The notes below the pieces were generated by a model. The model did not search any database. It was given only the letters and a program-made list of their open reading frames with translations, and was not told the origin of the DNA. Position numbers and translations under genes: made by a program. From NCBI GenBank assembly GCA_017404785.1, contig JAFRBQ010000015.1, forward strand, positions 1 to 64,000: a DNA stretch of 64,000 bases, in the 5' to 3' direction. The stretch is from Erysipelotrichaceae bacterium (GTDB lineage Bacteria; Bacillota_I; Bacilli_A; Erysipelotrichales; Erysipelotrichaceae). Positions 36,749 through 47,599 of the stretch are shown one piece after another; positions within the stretch are counted from its first letter, which is position 1, and every line of letters starts with the position of its first letter.

Positions 36749-38059
36749 TTGCTGACGCTATCACTACCGCTGGTCTTTCAGCAGCTTTTGAAAGTGTCTG
36801 TAAATACCGTCGATTCTTTACTGTTGGGACGTATTGATCAGCTTCAGATGTCCGCTGTTTCGCAAGCCAATCAGGTCTTTTTTATCTATTATTGTATCTG
36901 TTGCGCTCTGGCGATCGGGGCAAGCGTTCTAGTCTCTCAATACTATGGCAAGAACGATACTGATTCAATAAGGACCATTAATGCTTATGGTATAAAGACG
37001 ATATTTATTTTCGGGATCATCTACACTTTGCTTGTTTTTCTATTTCCTGATTTTTTCATGCGTCTGTATTCATCTGATGAACTAATCGTTACTTTAGGTT
37101 CTGAATACCTTAGAAAAGTATGTCTGATGTATCCTTTATGCGGCATGTCAGTAATGATTTTCTTTCTTTGCCAGGGAGTAGGCAAAGTAAGGATCGTTTT
37201 ATTTACCAACATTATTTCCTATAGCGTAAATATACTACTGGATTATTTACTGATATATGGAAGATTAGGTTTTCCTAAAATGGGAATCAATGGGATCCCT
37301 ATCGGTACTATCAGTGCCAGATTGATAGAACTTCTTATCTGTTTGACCTATTTTCTAAGATCGATGAATATCAGCTTTTCCATAACGGATATCAAGAGAA
37401 CAGATCCCGAAATTGCCAGAAAGATATTCAATAATACATTGCCAATACTGGGACACGAACTGGTATGGTCTTTGGGAACTTCGAGCGGTTCTGCGATATT
37501 GGGACAGATGGGAAAAGATGCGGTAGCTGCATACAATATAAGTTCGGTGATGTATGATCTTTTTGTAGGTATAGGTAATGGTATTGGCGGAGCTGTCTCA
37601 ATAATGATCGCCATGTTGCTGGGAAAAGGGGAGATCGAAAAAGCGATAGACAGTTCAAGGAAGATCATACGTCTGGCTTTTGGAATCGGTTTGATCGTTG
37701 GAGTTATCACGTTCATAAGTAAGGATCTTTTTATCAATCTATACAATCTCAATGAGAAAACAAGGATCTATGCGCAACAGTTTCTTACGATCATAAGTTT
37801 CATCTGGCCTTTCTCTTACATGGAAATAGTCACGATGATCGGTATTTTAAGAGCCGGAGGAGATGGAAAGATCGGCTTTTACACGGATATAATCGCCATG
37901 TGGATGATCTGTATTCCACTTGCTTCATTATTTGCGTTCAGACTCCATAAAGAGCCATTTATTGTTGTAGCGACTATAAAATTCATAATAGTTCTGGAAT
38001 CATTTTCTGGAGCTCTTCGAGTCCTGTCCAATAAATGGGCAAAAAATCTTACGAAATAA
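36749..38059 (+). CDS. MATE family efflux transporter, start codon uncertain
   Basis: A multidrug-and-toxin-extrusion type transporter with about twelve membrane segments over 436 residues (LPLVFQQLLKVSVNTVDSLLLGRID in short pieces, ANQVFFIYYCICCALAIGASVLVSQYYG, and the mirrored second half). The only standard start is TTG at 36749, without a ribosome binding site. The coding text continues upstream as KDREFYRQ, matching the usual MKDxxFY start of the family, but the expected start codon position (36722-36724) is GTC and a TAG lies at 36710. A mutated start, a non-canonical start or a sequence error are all possible. Substrate unknown. Confidence 0.85.
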   Translation: MLTLSLPLVFQQLLKVSVNTVDSLLLGRIDQLQMSAVSQANQVFFIYYCICCALAIGASVLVSQYYGKNDTDSIRTINAYGIKTIFIFGIIYTLLVFLFPDFFMRLYSSDELIVTLGSEYLRKVCLMYPLCGMSVMIFFLCQGVGKVRIVLFTNIISYSVNILLDYLLIYGRLGFPKMGINGIPIGTISARLIELLICLTYFLRSMNISFSITDIKRTDPEIARKIFNNTLPILGHELVWSLGTSSGSAILGQMGKDAVAAYNISSVMYDLFVGIGNGIGGAVSIMIAMLLGKGEIEKAIDSSRKIIRLAFGIGLIVGVITFISKDLFINLYNLNEKTRIYAQQFLTIISFIWPFSYMEIVTMIGILRAGGDGKIGFYTDIIAMWMICIPLASLFAFRLHKEPFIVVATIKFIIVLESFSGALRVLSNKWAKNLTK

Positions 38060-38086
38060 AAAACACTGATATATAAGAAGAATAAT

Positions 38087-38118
38087 AAAAGCTCAAACCT
38101 TGTTGATTTGAGCTTTTT
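38087..38118. terminator. Bidirectional intrinsic terminator between the MATE gene and ppdK
   Basis: AAAAGCTCAAA (38087-38097) pairs with TTTGAGCTTTT (38107-38117) around a 9-nt loop, with T-runs on both strands. Confidence 0.85.
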
Positions 38119-38138
38119 TACTGTATTAATCTGAACGA

Positions 38139-40841
38139 TTATTTAGCTTTTTTAGCAGCCTTCTTTGCAGGCTTCTTAGCTGTTTTCTTGGCAGTCTTCT
38201 TAGCTGCTGGTTTAACAGAATTCTTGATAGCAGCCTGAGCAGCAGCTAATCTAGCGATAGGAACTCTATATGGTGAGCAAGAAACATATGTTAAGCCAAC
38301 CTTATCGCAGAATTCGATTGAAGCTGGATCACCGCCATGTTCGCCACAGATACCAAGTTTGATATTTGGACGTGTCTTTCTGCCTAATTCAACAGCAGTC
38401 TTGATCAGGATACCAACACCATGCTGATCCAATCTTGCAAATGGATCCTGTTCATAGATCTTAGCATCGTAGTAAGAATTCAGGAACTTGCCGGCATCAT
38501 CTCTGGAGAAACCGAATGTCATCTGAGTCAGGTCGTTTGTACCGAATGAGAAGAATTCAGCTTCCTTGGCGATCTCATCAGCCAGTAAAGCAGCACGTGG
38601 GATCTCTATCATTGTACCAACATGATATTCAAGTTTAGTCTTGGCTTTCTTGATTTCTTCATCAGCTGTAGCAACAACGATATCCTTGACAAACTTAAGT
38701 TCAGCAACATCACCTACAAGCGGGATCATGATTTCAGGAACAACATGCCACTTAGGATGTTTCTTGTTAGTTGCGATGGCAGCTCTGATTACAGCCTTGG
38801 TCTGCATTTCAGCAATTTCCGGATAGGTAACTGCAAGTCTGCATCCTCTATGGCCCATCATCGGATTGAATTCATGTAATCCATCACAGATGTTCTGGAG
38901 TTTTTCCAAGGTGATACCCATTTCCCTAGCCAGTTCCTTCTGTTCATTCAGACCATTAGGTACGAATTCATGTAGAGGTGGGTCTAAGTAACGGATCGTT
39001 ACAGGGAAGCCCTTCATAGCTTCGTAGATGCCCTCGAAGTCTTTCTGCTGTAATGGCAGAACTTTTTCAAGAGCTCTCTTTCTCTGTTCTGTTGTTTCAG
39101 AGACGATCATTTCTCTGATAGCCTTGATCTTGTCTTCCTGGAAGAACATGTGTTCAGTTCTGACAAGACCGATACCTTCAGCACCGAATTCGACAGCCTG
39201 AGCTGCATCCTTTGGTGTATCGGCATTTGTTCTGATCTGGAGTCTTCTTCTTTCATCAGCCCACTTCATGAACTTCTTGAAGTCGCCGGAAATGGAAGCC
39301 GGAACTGTCTTGATAGCTTCGCCATAGATGTTTCCTGTAGAACCATCCAATGAGAGCCAGTCAAATTCCTTATAGATCTTACCGTTTAATTCAAACTGTT
39401 TCTTAGCATAGTCGATCTTGATGTCGCCGCAACCGGATACGCAGCATTCGCCCATACCTCTGGCTACAACGGCAGCGTGAGAAGTCATACCACCACGAAC
39501 GGTGAGAACGCCTTCAGCAGCAGCCATACCTTCGATATCTTCCGGAGAAGTTTCGAGTCTGACCAGGATGACTTTCTTGCCATTTTTGTGTTCTCTGATA
39601 GCATCTTCAGCATTGAAGACGATCTGACCGCAGGCAGCACCTGGAGAAGCAGGCAGAGCGCTGGCGATCGGTTTTGCAGCCTTTAAGGCAGTTGCATCAA
39701 ACTGTGGATGTAACAAAGCGTCGAGCTGCTTAGGTTCAACCATCATGAGAGCCTGATCAACTGTTACAACACCTTCCTTGACCATGTCGCAGGCGATCTT
39801 GAGAGCAGCAGTAGCAGTTCTCTTGCCATTCCTTGTCTGCAGCATGAACAGTTTCTTTTCCTGGATCGTGAATTCCATATCCTGCATATCATGGTAGTGA
39901 TTTTCCAGAGTATTGCAGATCTTTACAAAATCCTTGTATGCACCAGGCATTACTTTCTTCAGCTGATCGATCGTCTGAGGAGTTCTGACACCAGCAACGA
40001 CGTCTTCACCCTGAGCGTTCATCAGGAATTCACCGAACAGTTTCTTTTCACCTGTAGCAGGGTTACGTGTGAAGGCAACACCTGTACCGCAGTCATCACC
40101 CATGTTACCGAAGACCATCATCTGGACGTTAACGGCAGTGCCCCATGAAGAAGGGATATCGTTTTCCTTGCGGTAGAAGATAGCACGTGGGTTGTTCCAA
40201 GATCTGAAGACAGCTTCAATAGCTCTTTCCAGCTGGACTTTAGTGTCCTGAGGGAAGTCTTCCTTCAGTTCTTTCTTGTAGAAAGCCTTGAATCTTCTTA
40301 CGAGTTCCTTCATATCTTCAGCATCAAGTTCAGTATCAAGCTTGACGCCTTTCTTTTCCTTGAGTTCATCGATGATATCTTCGAATCTCTTCTTTGAGAG
40401 TTCCATAACGACATCAGAGAACATCTGGATGAAACGACGATATGAATCATATGCGAATCTTTCGTTATTTGTTTTCTTGGCGATAGTTTCAGCAACATCG
40501 TCATTGATGCCGAGGTTGAGGATGGTATCCATCATACCAGGCATACTGGCTCTGGCACCTGATCTTACAGATACTAACAGCGGTTTCTTGGCATCGCCAA
40601 GTTTGGCTCCAGCCTGTTTCTCAAGTTTGCCTAAAGCTACATTGATCTGTTTCATGATATCCTTGTTGATCTTCTTGCCATCATCATAGTAAGCATTACA
40701 AGCTTCTGTAGTGATAGTAAAACCATAAGGTACTGGTAAACCTAAGCTGGCCATTTCTGCCAGGTTGGCACCTTTACCACCAAGGAGTTCACGCATGTTT
40801 GCATTTCCTTCAGCAAACATATAAACGTATTTCTTGCTCAT
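38139..40841 (-). CDS. ppdK: Pyruvate, phosphate dikinase with a polybasic C-terminal tail
   Basis: A 900-residue enzyme that interconverts pyruvate, ATP and phosphate with PEP, AMP and pyrophosphate; in anaerobes it often works glycolytically. The N-terminal ATP-grasp region has LLGGKGANLAEM, the phospho-carrier His is H455 in GGMTSHAAVVARG, and the PEP-binding barrel has C832 in GICGEHGGDP. The last 24 residues (877-900) are a Lys/Ala/Thr repeat (KKTAKKTAKKPAKKAAKKAK), absent from the common enzyme. AAGGAAG lies before the ATG. Confidence 0.97.
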   Translation of the reverse strand: MSKKYVYMFAEGNANMRELLGGKGANLAEMASLGLPVPYGFTITTEACNAYYDDGKKINKDIMKQINVALGKLEKQAGAKLGDAKKPLLVSVRSGARASMPGMMDTILNLGINDDVAETIAKKTNNERFAYDSYRRFIQMFSDVVMELSKKRFEDIIDELKEKKGVKLDTELDAEDMKELVRRFKAFYKKELKEDFPQDTKVQLERAIEAVFRSWNNPRAIFYRKENDIPSSWGTAVNVQMMVFGNMGDDCGTGVAFTRNPATGEKKLFGEFLMNAQGEDVVAGVRTPQTIDQLKKVMPGAYKDFVKICNTLENHYHDMQDMEFTIQEKKLFMLQTRNGKRTATAALKIACDMVKEGVVTVDQALMMVEPKQLDALLHPQFDATALKAAKPIASALPASPGAACGQIVFNAEDAIREHKNGKKVILVRLETSPEDIEGMAAAEGVLTVRGGMTSHAAVVARGMGECCVSGCGDIKIDYAKKQFELNGKIYKEFDWLSLDGSTGNIYGEAIKTVPASISGDFKKFMKWADERRRLQIRTNADTPKDAAQAVEFGAEGIGLVRTEHMFFQEDKIKAIREMIVSETTEQRKRALEKVLPLQQKDFEGIYEAMKGFPVTIRYLDPPLHEFVPNGLNEQKELAREMGITLEKLQNICDGLHEFNPMMGHRGCRLAVTYPEIAEMQTKAVIRAAIATNKKHPKWHVVPEIMIPLVGDVAELKFVKDIVVATADEEIKKAKTKLEYHVGTMIEIPRAALLADEIAKEAEFFSFGTNDLTQMTFGFSRDDAGKFLNSYYDAKIYEQDPFARLDQHGVGILIKTAVELGRKTRPNIKLGICGEHGGDPASIEFCDKVGLTYVSCSPYRVPIARLAAAQAAIKNSVKPAAKKTAKKTAKKPAKKAAKKAK

Positions 40842-40942
40842 TTTTTCTTCCTTTCAGTCTAATTTTGACTTAATAATTTTATCATAAAAAGAGGCTTAAT
40901 AAATTAGTAATAGTTCGCATTTTATTCAAAATGGTTATTTGT

Positions 40943-40948
40943 TATAAT
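40943..40948 (+). promoter_or_regulatory. -10 element upstream of yloU
   Basis: TATAAT in GTTATAATT lies 25 nt before the yloU ATG, leaving a short leader with CGGAGG as ribosome binding site. The -35 is not clear. Confidence 0.5.
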
Positions 40949-40973
40949 TAAATAGTTAATCGGAGGTATAAAA

Positions 40974-41333
40974 ATGCCTATTAATAGAAAAACCAAATTC
41001 GGTCAGATCAATATTTCAGATAACGCGATCGCTTCATTAGCCGGTACGACCGTCAATGAATGCTATGGTGTTGTAGGAATGATCTCCAAGAATTATCTTG
41101 TTGATGGCTATTCTGCATTACTCAAGAAAGAGAACTATGCCAAGGGCGTTGTTATCAGAGACAGAAAAGAGGGCATTCAGGTCGATGTCTATGTCGTCAT
41201 TTCCTATGGAGTCAAGATTTCTGAAGTCGTTATCGGTTTACAGCAGAGAGTAAAATACTCACTTGAAAACAGTTTGAATATCGATATTGATAGCGTGAAC
41301 GTTCACGTAGAAGGAATACTTGTCAATGGATAG
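40974..41333 (+). CDS. yloU: Asp23/Gls24 family protein (YloU-like)
   Basis: A 119-residue member of the Asp23/Gls24 family. Visible family features are GQINISDNAIASLAGTTVNECYGVVGM, in pieces, and DVYVVISYGVKISEVVIGLQQRV. The family includes alkaline-shock and envelope-stress proteins; the YloU branch always sits next to fakA and may influence fatty acid kinase, though this is not settled. CGGAGG lies 9 nt before the ATG. It overlaps fakA by 8 nt. Confidence 0.88.
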   Translation: MPINRKTKFGQINISDNAIASLAGTTVNECYGVVGMISKNYLVDGYSALLKKENYAKGVVIRDRKEGIQVDVYVVISYGVKISEVVIGLQQRVKYSLENSLNIDIDSVNVHVEGILVNG

Positions 41334-42975
41334 ACTAGATGTAAATCAGTTTAAGGAGATGCTCAGATCAGGTTGTGCCAACCTGGAAAACCATTCAGCA
41401 GAGATCAATACACTGAACGTCTTCCCGGTACCTGATGGAGACACTGGTACGAATATGTCCATGACCTTCACAAACGGCTACAATGAAGCCATACGTTGCA
41501 ATTCAGATAGTCTGTCTGATGTTGCCAAGGCTTTCTCTAAGGGCCTACTGATGGGTGCCAGAGGAAACTCCGGTGTTATCACTTCCCAGATCTTCAGAGG
41601 CTTTTATCAAAGTATAGAAGGTCAGGAATTCATTGATACAAGAGAAATAGCTGAAGCTTTCGAAAACGGCGCCAGAGTAGCCTATAAGGCGATCATGAAG
41701 CCGGTAGAAGGTACGATCCTTACCGTCATCAGAGAAGCTAGCTGGTATTGCAATCACGATTACGAGGAAGCACCGTTTGATCTCAATACCTATTTTGATA
41801 AGCTCTGTGCCTATTCAAAGGAATCACTAGATCATACACCTGACTATCTGCCTGTACTTAAAGAAGTAGGTGTTGTGGACTCCGGTGGTTCGGGTCTTTT
41901 AAGGATCTTTGAAGGCTTTAAGGCCTATATCGATGGCAATCCTATCGATTTTGAAGAAAAGAAAGAAGAAACAGAGGTTAATCCTGCTCTGTTGCTCGAA
42001 AACGAGGAATTCGGTTACTGTACAGAATTCATTGTCAGACTTGATGAGAGTTTTGTAAGCACTTTTGATGAGAAGATTCTAAAGAAAAAACTTACTGATA
42101 TGGGTGGCGAATCCCTGGTTGTTGTCAAGGATGATGACCTCGTAAAGGTCCATGTTCATACGCTGAAACCTGGTGATGCATTGAATATCGGTCAAAGATA
42201 TGGCGAATTCATCAAGCTGAAGATCGAAAACATGCAGGAGCAGCATTCCCACATCATCAATAAGGCCGCTCCATTAAAGGCAAAGCAAGAGCCTAAGGAA
42301 GAAAAGCCTAAGCAGAAATACGGTCTTATAGCAGTTGCCGCCGGAGATGGCGTATGCAAGCTGTTCAAGGATCTTGGCGTCGATGTCATAGTATCTGGTG
42401 GTCAGACCATGAATCCTTCGACTGAAGATTTCGTCAAGGTCATCAAGGATCTCTCATATTGCGATAACATTTTCATTCTGCCAAACAATTCGAATATCAT
42501 CCTGGCTGCTCAGCAGGCCAAGGATGTATGTGAAGATCGAAATGTCTATGTTCTGGAAACCAAATCCATTCAGGCTGGTCTATCAGCTGCAGGCATGTTC
42601 GATCGAAACGGTGAAGTTGAAGCCAACATTGAAGAACTCAAGGATGTTATCTCCAACGTTCTGGCTGCCAGTGTGACATATGCGATCAAGGATACGACAT
42701 ATGAAGGTGTTGAAGTCAAGGAAGGCGACTACATGGCTATTGCCAACAAGGGCATCGTAGCCTGTGAAAAAGACAGACTCGATGTCATGTTGAAACTGCT
42801 TGACTATCTCTTCAAGAACGAAGACAAGGATCTTATCACTATCATCGTCGGTGAAAACCGCAATGATGAAGAAGTTGAAAAGATCTCAAAGTACATCGCT
42901 GATAATTCATCACTTGAATGTGAGATTATCGATGGCAACCAGCCGGTATATTCATATCTGGTAGGTCTTGAATAA
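41326..42975 (+). CDS. fakA: Fatty acid kinase ATP-binding subunit FakA (DhaL-DegV type)
   Basis: FakA phosphorylates FakB-bound exogenous fatty acids so they can enter phospholipid synthesis. The N-terminal DhaL domain shows FPVPDGDTGTNMSMT, with the metal-binding aspartates, and GARGNSGVITSQIFRGF. The middle and C-terminal DegV-like domains follow (VSGGQTMNPSTEDF, LPNNSNIILAA). ATG 41326 inside the yloU end gives the standard N-terminus MDRLDVNQF; length from there is 549. The convergent neighbour is an acyl-CoA synthetase, also acting on fatty acids. Confidence 0.92.
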   Translation: MDRLDVNQFKEMLRSGCANLENHSAEINTLNVFPVPDGDTGTNMSMTFTNGYNEAIRCNSDSLSDVAKAFSKGLLMGARGNSGVITSQIFRGFYQSIEGQEFIDTREIAEAFENGARVAYKAIMKPVEGTILTVIREASWYCNHDYEEAPFDLNTYFDKLCAYSKESLDHTPDYLPVLKEVGVVDSGGSGLLRIFEGFKAYIDGNPIDFEEKKEETEVNPALLLENEEFGYCTEFIVRLDESFVSTFDEKILKKKLTDMGGESLVVVKDDDLVKVHVHTLKPGDALNIGQRYGEFIKLKIENMQEQHSHIINKAAPLKAKQEPKEEKPKQKYGLIAVAAGDGVCKLFKDLGVDVIVSGGQTMNPSTEDFVKVIKDLSYCDNIFILPNNSNIILAAQQAKDVCEDRNVYVLETKSIQAGLSAAGMFDRNGEVEANIEELKDVISNVLAASVTYAIKDTTYEGVEVKEGDYMAIANKGIVACEKDRLDVMLKLLDYLFKNEDKDLITIIVGENRNDEEVEKISKYIADNSSLECEIIDGNQPVYSYLVGLE

Positions 42976-42981
42976 TTAAGT

Positions 42982-43005
42982 AGGAGGTCGTAAGACCTCC
43001 TTTTA
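42982..43005 (+). terminator. Intrinsic terminator of yloU-fakA
   Basis: AGGAGGTC (42982-42989) pairs with GACCTCCT (42994-43001) around a GTAA tetraloop and is followed by TTTATAATT. Confidence 0.85.
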
Positions 43006-43023
43006 TAATTAATGGCAATAATA

Positions 43024-43045
43024 AAGGCATGGATCTCCATGCCTT
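43024..43045 (-). terminator. Intrinsic terminator of the acyl-CoA synthetase gene
   Basis: AAGGCATGG and CCATGCCTT form a perfect 9-bp stem with a 4-nt loop (43024-43045). On the minus strand it is followed by TATTATT; on the plus strand GAGTTTTT also gives a partial T-tract. Confidence 0.75.
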
Positions 43046-43051
43046 GAGTTT

Positions 43052-44815
43052 TTATGCATTTTCTTCCTGAGCTTTGATCTTGGCCAGTTCTTCTTCTTCA
43101 AGCTGTCTATATGCGACTTTACCGACTAATGTCTTAGGCATTTCGGTTCTGAATTCGATGTCATAAGGCATTTCATACTTCGCCAGATGCTTGCGGCAAT
43201 GAGCCATGATGTCTTCCTTGATCTCATTGCTTGGGGTAATGCCATTCTTTAAAGTAACGAAGGCTTTGACTTTCTGCATCTTGTAGGAATCTGGAACACC
43301 GATTACACATGACATTTCAACTGCTTCGTGTGCATCCAGAACATTTTCCAGCTGTGCAGGGTAGATGTTATAGCCGGAAGAGATGATCATTCTCTTTGAA
43401 CGGCCCTTGAAGTAAATGAATCCTTCATCATCCATATAGCCAAGGTCTCCGGTATGAACCCAGATAAGTCCATCAGTATCGGATCTGACCAGCGTTTCAG
43501 CTGTTTCTTCTTCATTGTTCCAGTAATACTGCATTACTGTAGGACCAGCAAGCAGGATCTCGCCTTCAGTGAAGTAAGGAACTTCGTTATCAGTACCAGG
43601 TTCCGTGATCTTGATGTAGGTATCAGGGAATGGGATACCGATCGATCCTTCCTTGTACATTGCAGGTGGAGTAAGACAGCAGGCAGTAACAGTTTCAGTT
43701 GTGCCATATCCTTCTCTTACCTGAATGCTGGCATTGTGGTCATAGAGGAATTTATCGAATTTCTTTTTTAGTTCAATTGAAAGTGAATCGCCGCCGGAGA
43801 AGACACCCTTCAGGAATGAGAGGTCTTTTCCTTCCATTGAAGGAAGTCTCAGCAATGCTTCAAACAGTGTAGGTACACCGGCGATGAAGTTGCATCTGTA
43901 TTTGACGATCTGCTTTGCGTATGATTTAGCCGTGAAACGCGGAATAAGGATGCAACGTCCGCCGTTTGCCAGCATTGAATGGATGCAGACACCCAGGCCG
44001 AAGCCATGGAAGGTAGGCATTGCTGCCAGCATCTTATCGCCGACTCTATACATCGGATTGGTTGCTACGATTTGTTTTGAAAGGGCATTGAAGTTGCCAT
44101 TGGAAAGAACGATACCCTTGGTCGTTCCGGTAGTACCACCGGAATACAGCATTACAGCCGGATCATCGCCTTTTCTTTCCTTGCGGTAGTTGTAGAAGCA
44201 ACTTCTTGAGATCTTCATGAAGTCATTCCATCTTATTACTGGCGCATCTTTAGGGATCGGTCTCATCTTGCGACCTTCTGTAAGCATATAGCCGGCCTTG
44301 ATCGGTCTGCTCAATTCATCCTTGATCGAAGCAATGATGATATTGACGACATTGGTATTGGCTCTGATGTTTTCAAACTTGTGATAGAACTGATCCAGAG
44401 TTACTGCAGTTACTGAATTTGAAGCAACCAGATAGTGTTCAATTTCCTTTTCAGCTGAAAGAGGATGGATCATGTTGGCAATAGCTCCAACCATATTGAC
44501 CGCATAGAACATGTAAAGTGCCTGCGGACAGTTAGGCATGGCGATTGTGACACAGTCATTTTCTCTGACGCCGATCGTTCTCAAGGCTTTTGCACATTTT
44601 GTGATGTTCTCCATGAACTGTCTATAGTTGGTAGAACGGCCCATAAAGTCAAAAGCGATATTGTTTGGATACTGTTTTGCTACTTTTTCAAGAGCTTCAA
44701 CCATTGAACAGTCATCATAATCAAGATTAAGAGGAATGTCCGAATTCAATGAAGCCTTTGCCCAAGGGATACGTTCGGTAATTGGTGTATCGAATGCATT
44801 TGCGTTTTCAGGCAT
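43052..44815 (-). CDS. AMP-forming acyl-CoA synthetase (long-chain fatty acid-CoA ligase-like)
   Basis: A 587-residue ANL-superfamily enzyme. Motifs are the P-loop MLYSGGTTGTTKGIVLS, REGYGTTETVTACC, the hinge-region TGDLGYMDDEGFIYFKGR and the C-terminal lysine loop PKTLVGKVAYR. Adenylation then thioesterification to CoA is the family reaction; the chain length is not readable. ATG 44815 is preferred because AAGGAG stands 9 nt upstream, whereas the ATG at 44872 has none. It is divergent from ligA. Confidence 0.88.
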   Translation of the reverse strand: MPENANAFDTPITERIPWAKASLNSDIPLNLDYDDCSMVEALEKVAKQYPNNIAFDFMGRSTNYRQFMENITKCAKALRTIGVRENDCVTIAMPNCPQALYMFYAVNMVGAIANMIHPLSAEKEIEHYLVASNSVTAVTLDQFYHKFENIRANTNVVNIIIASIKDELSRPIKAGYMLTEGRKMRPIPKDAPVIRWNDFMKISRSCFYNYRKERKGDDPAVMLYSGGTTGTTKGIVLSNGNFNALSKQIVATNPMYRVGDKMLAAMPTFHGFGLGVCIHSMLANGGRCILIPRFTAKSYAKQIVKYRCNFIAGVPTLFEALLRLPSMEGKDLSFLKGVFSGGDSLSIELKKKFDKFLYDHNASIQVREGYGTTETVTACCLTPPAMYKEGSIGIPFPDTYIKITEPGTDNEVPYFTEGEILLAGPTVMQYYWNNEEETAETLVRSDTDGLIWVHTGDLGYMDDEGFIYFKGRSKRMIISSGYNIYPAQLENVLDAHEAVEMSCVIGVPDSYKMQKVKAFVTLKNGITPSNEIKEDIMAHCRKHLAKYEMPYDIEFRTEMPKTLVGKVAYRQLEEEELAKIKAQEENA

Positions 44816-44894
44816 AAATAAAATCTCCTTTTTTACGTACTTATCAATTATATCCCATATTTTGAAATACAAATAGATAAAAATCGATTTGTAA

Positions 44895-46886
<1,992 letters not shown>

Positions 46887-46917
46887 AGTATGTTAAGATA
46901 ATTAATGGAGATTTTTT

Positions 46918-47568
46918 ATGAGCGAAGTTAAAAAAGAGAAAAAAGTTAGAAAGAAAAAGAAATTATCACGTTCTGCGATCGTTCTTATCGTAGGTCTTAT
47001 CATAATCGCAATTCCGATCCTGATCTTCCTTGGCATTTTAGGTATATCTGCTTTACATACCGGTACACCAAGAGATGGTTCCAGATTTGAAAATGACCTT
47101 GATCCGGCGATCACATCTGAACATGTAAGTGCTCTGAAAAGCGAGATCGAAGCTATTGGTTCGATTGATTCTGTAGAAGTCATCTGTTCAGAAGGACAAT
47201 TGAAGATCTATATTGATACAAATGACAATCTAAGCGAAGCACAGGTCGATTCGATCCTTACTAATGCCTATACAAAGGTCAATTCGAAGTTACCTGTATC
47301 CACTTACTTTACTTCTTCTTCAGGAAAGAAGATGTATGACCTGCAGATAAACGTCTATACGTCACCTGAAGCAAGTCCGATCGGTTCTTCAAATCCTCGA
47401 CAGTATAAGCTGCTTCATAAGAATTCCTATGAGGAGACTTATCAGATTGACAATCTGGCTCAGCCTAAGGATCCAGCCCTGGCTGCAGAACTTGAAGGTC
47501 TTACGCCTGAGACAACAACTGCAGAACCTGGCGAAGAAGAAACTGATGTCGATACATCCAACCAGTAA
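46918..47568 (+). CDS. Single-pass membrane protein with an extracytoplasmic domain, unknown function
   Basis: A 216-residue protein. A Lys-rich cytosolic N-terminus (VKKEKKVRKKKKLSR) precedes a membrane helix (about 20-44), so the remaining ~170 residues are outside. The outer part has a compact alpha/beta-looking region (VEVICSEGQLKIYIDTND, LSEAQVDSILTNAYTKV) and ends in a Glu/Thr-rich acidic tail. I do not recognise the family. TGGAG lies 8 nt before the ATG and it follows ligA by 31 nt, so it may be co-transcribed. Confidence 0.75.
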   Translation: MSEVKKEKKVRKKKKLSRSAIVLIVGLIIIAIPILIFLGILGISALHTGTPRDGSRFENDLDPAITSEHVSALKSEIEAIGSIDSVEVICSEGQLKIYIDTNDNLSEAQVDSILTNAYTKVNSKLPVSTYFTSSSGKKMYDLQINVYTSPEASPIGSSNPRQYKLLHKNSYEETYQIDNLAQPKDPALAAELEGLTPETTTAEPGEEETDVDTSNQ

Positions 47569-47594
47569 AACTTCATGGAAACATGAAGTTTTTT
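47569..47594 (+). terminator. Intrinsic terminator after the ligA unit
   Basis: AACTTCATG (47569-47577) pairs with CATGAAGTT (47582-47590) around a GAAA tetraloop and ends in TTTT. The next gene starts only 5 nt later. Confidence 0.85.
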
Positions 47595-47599
47595 AAATC

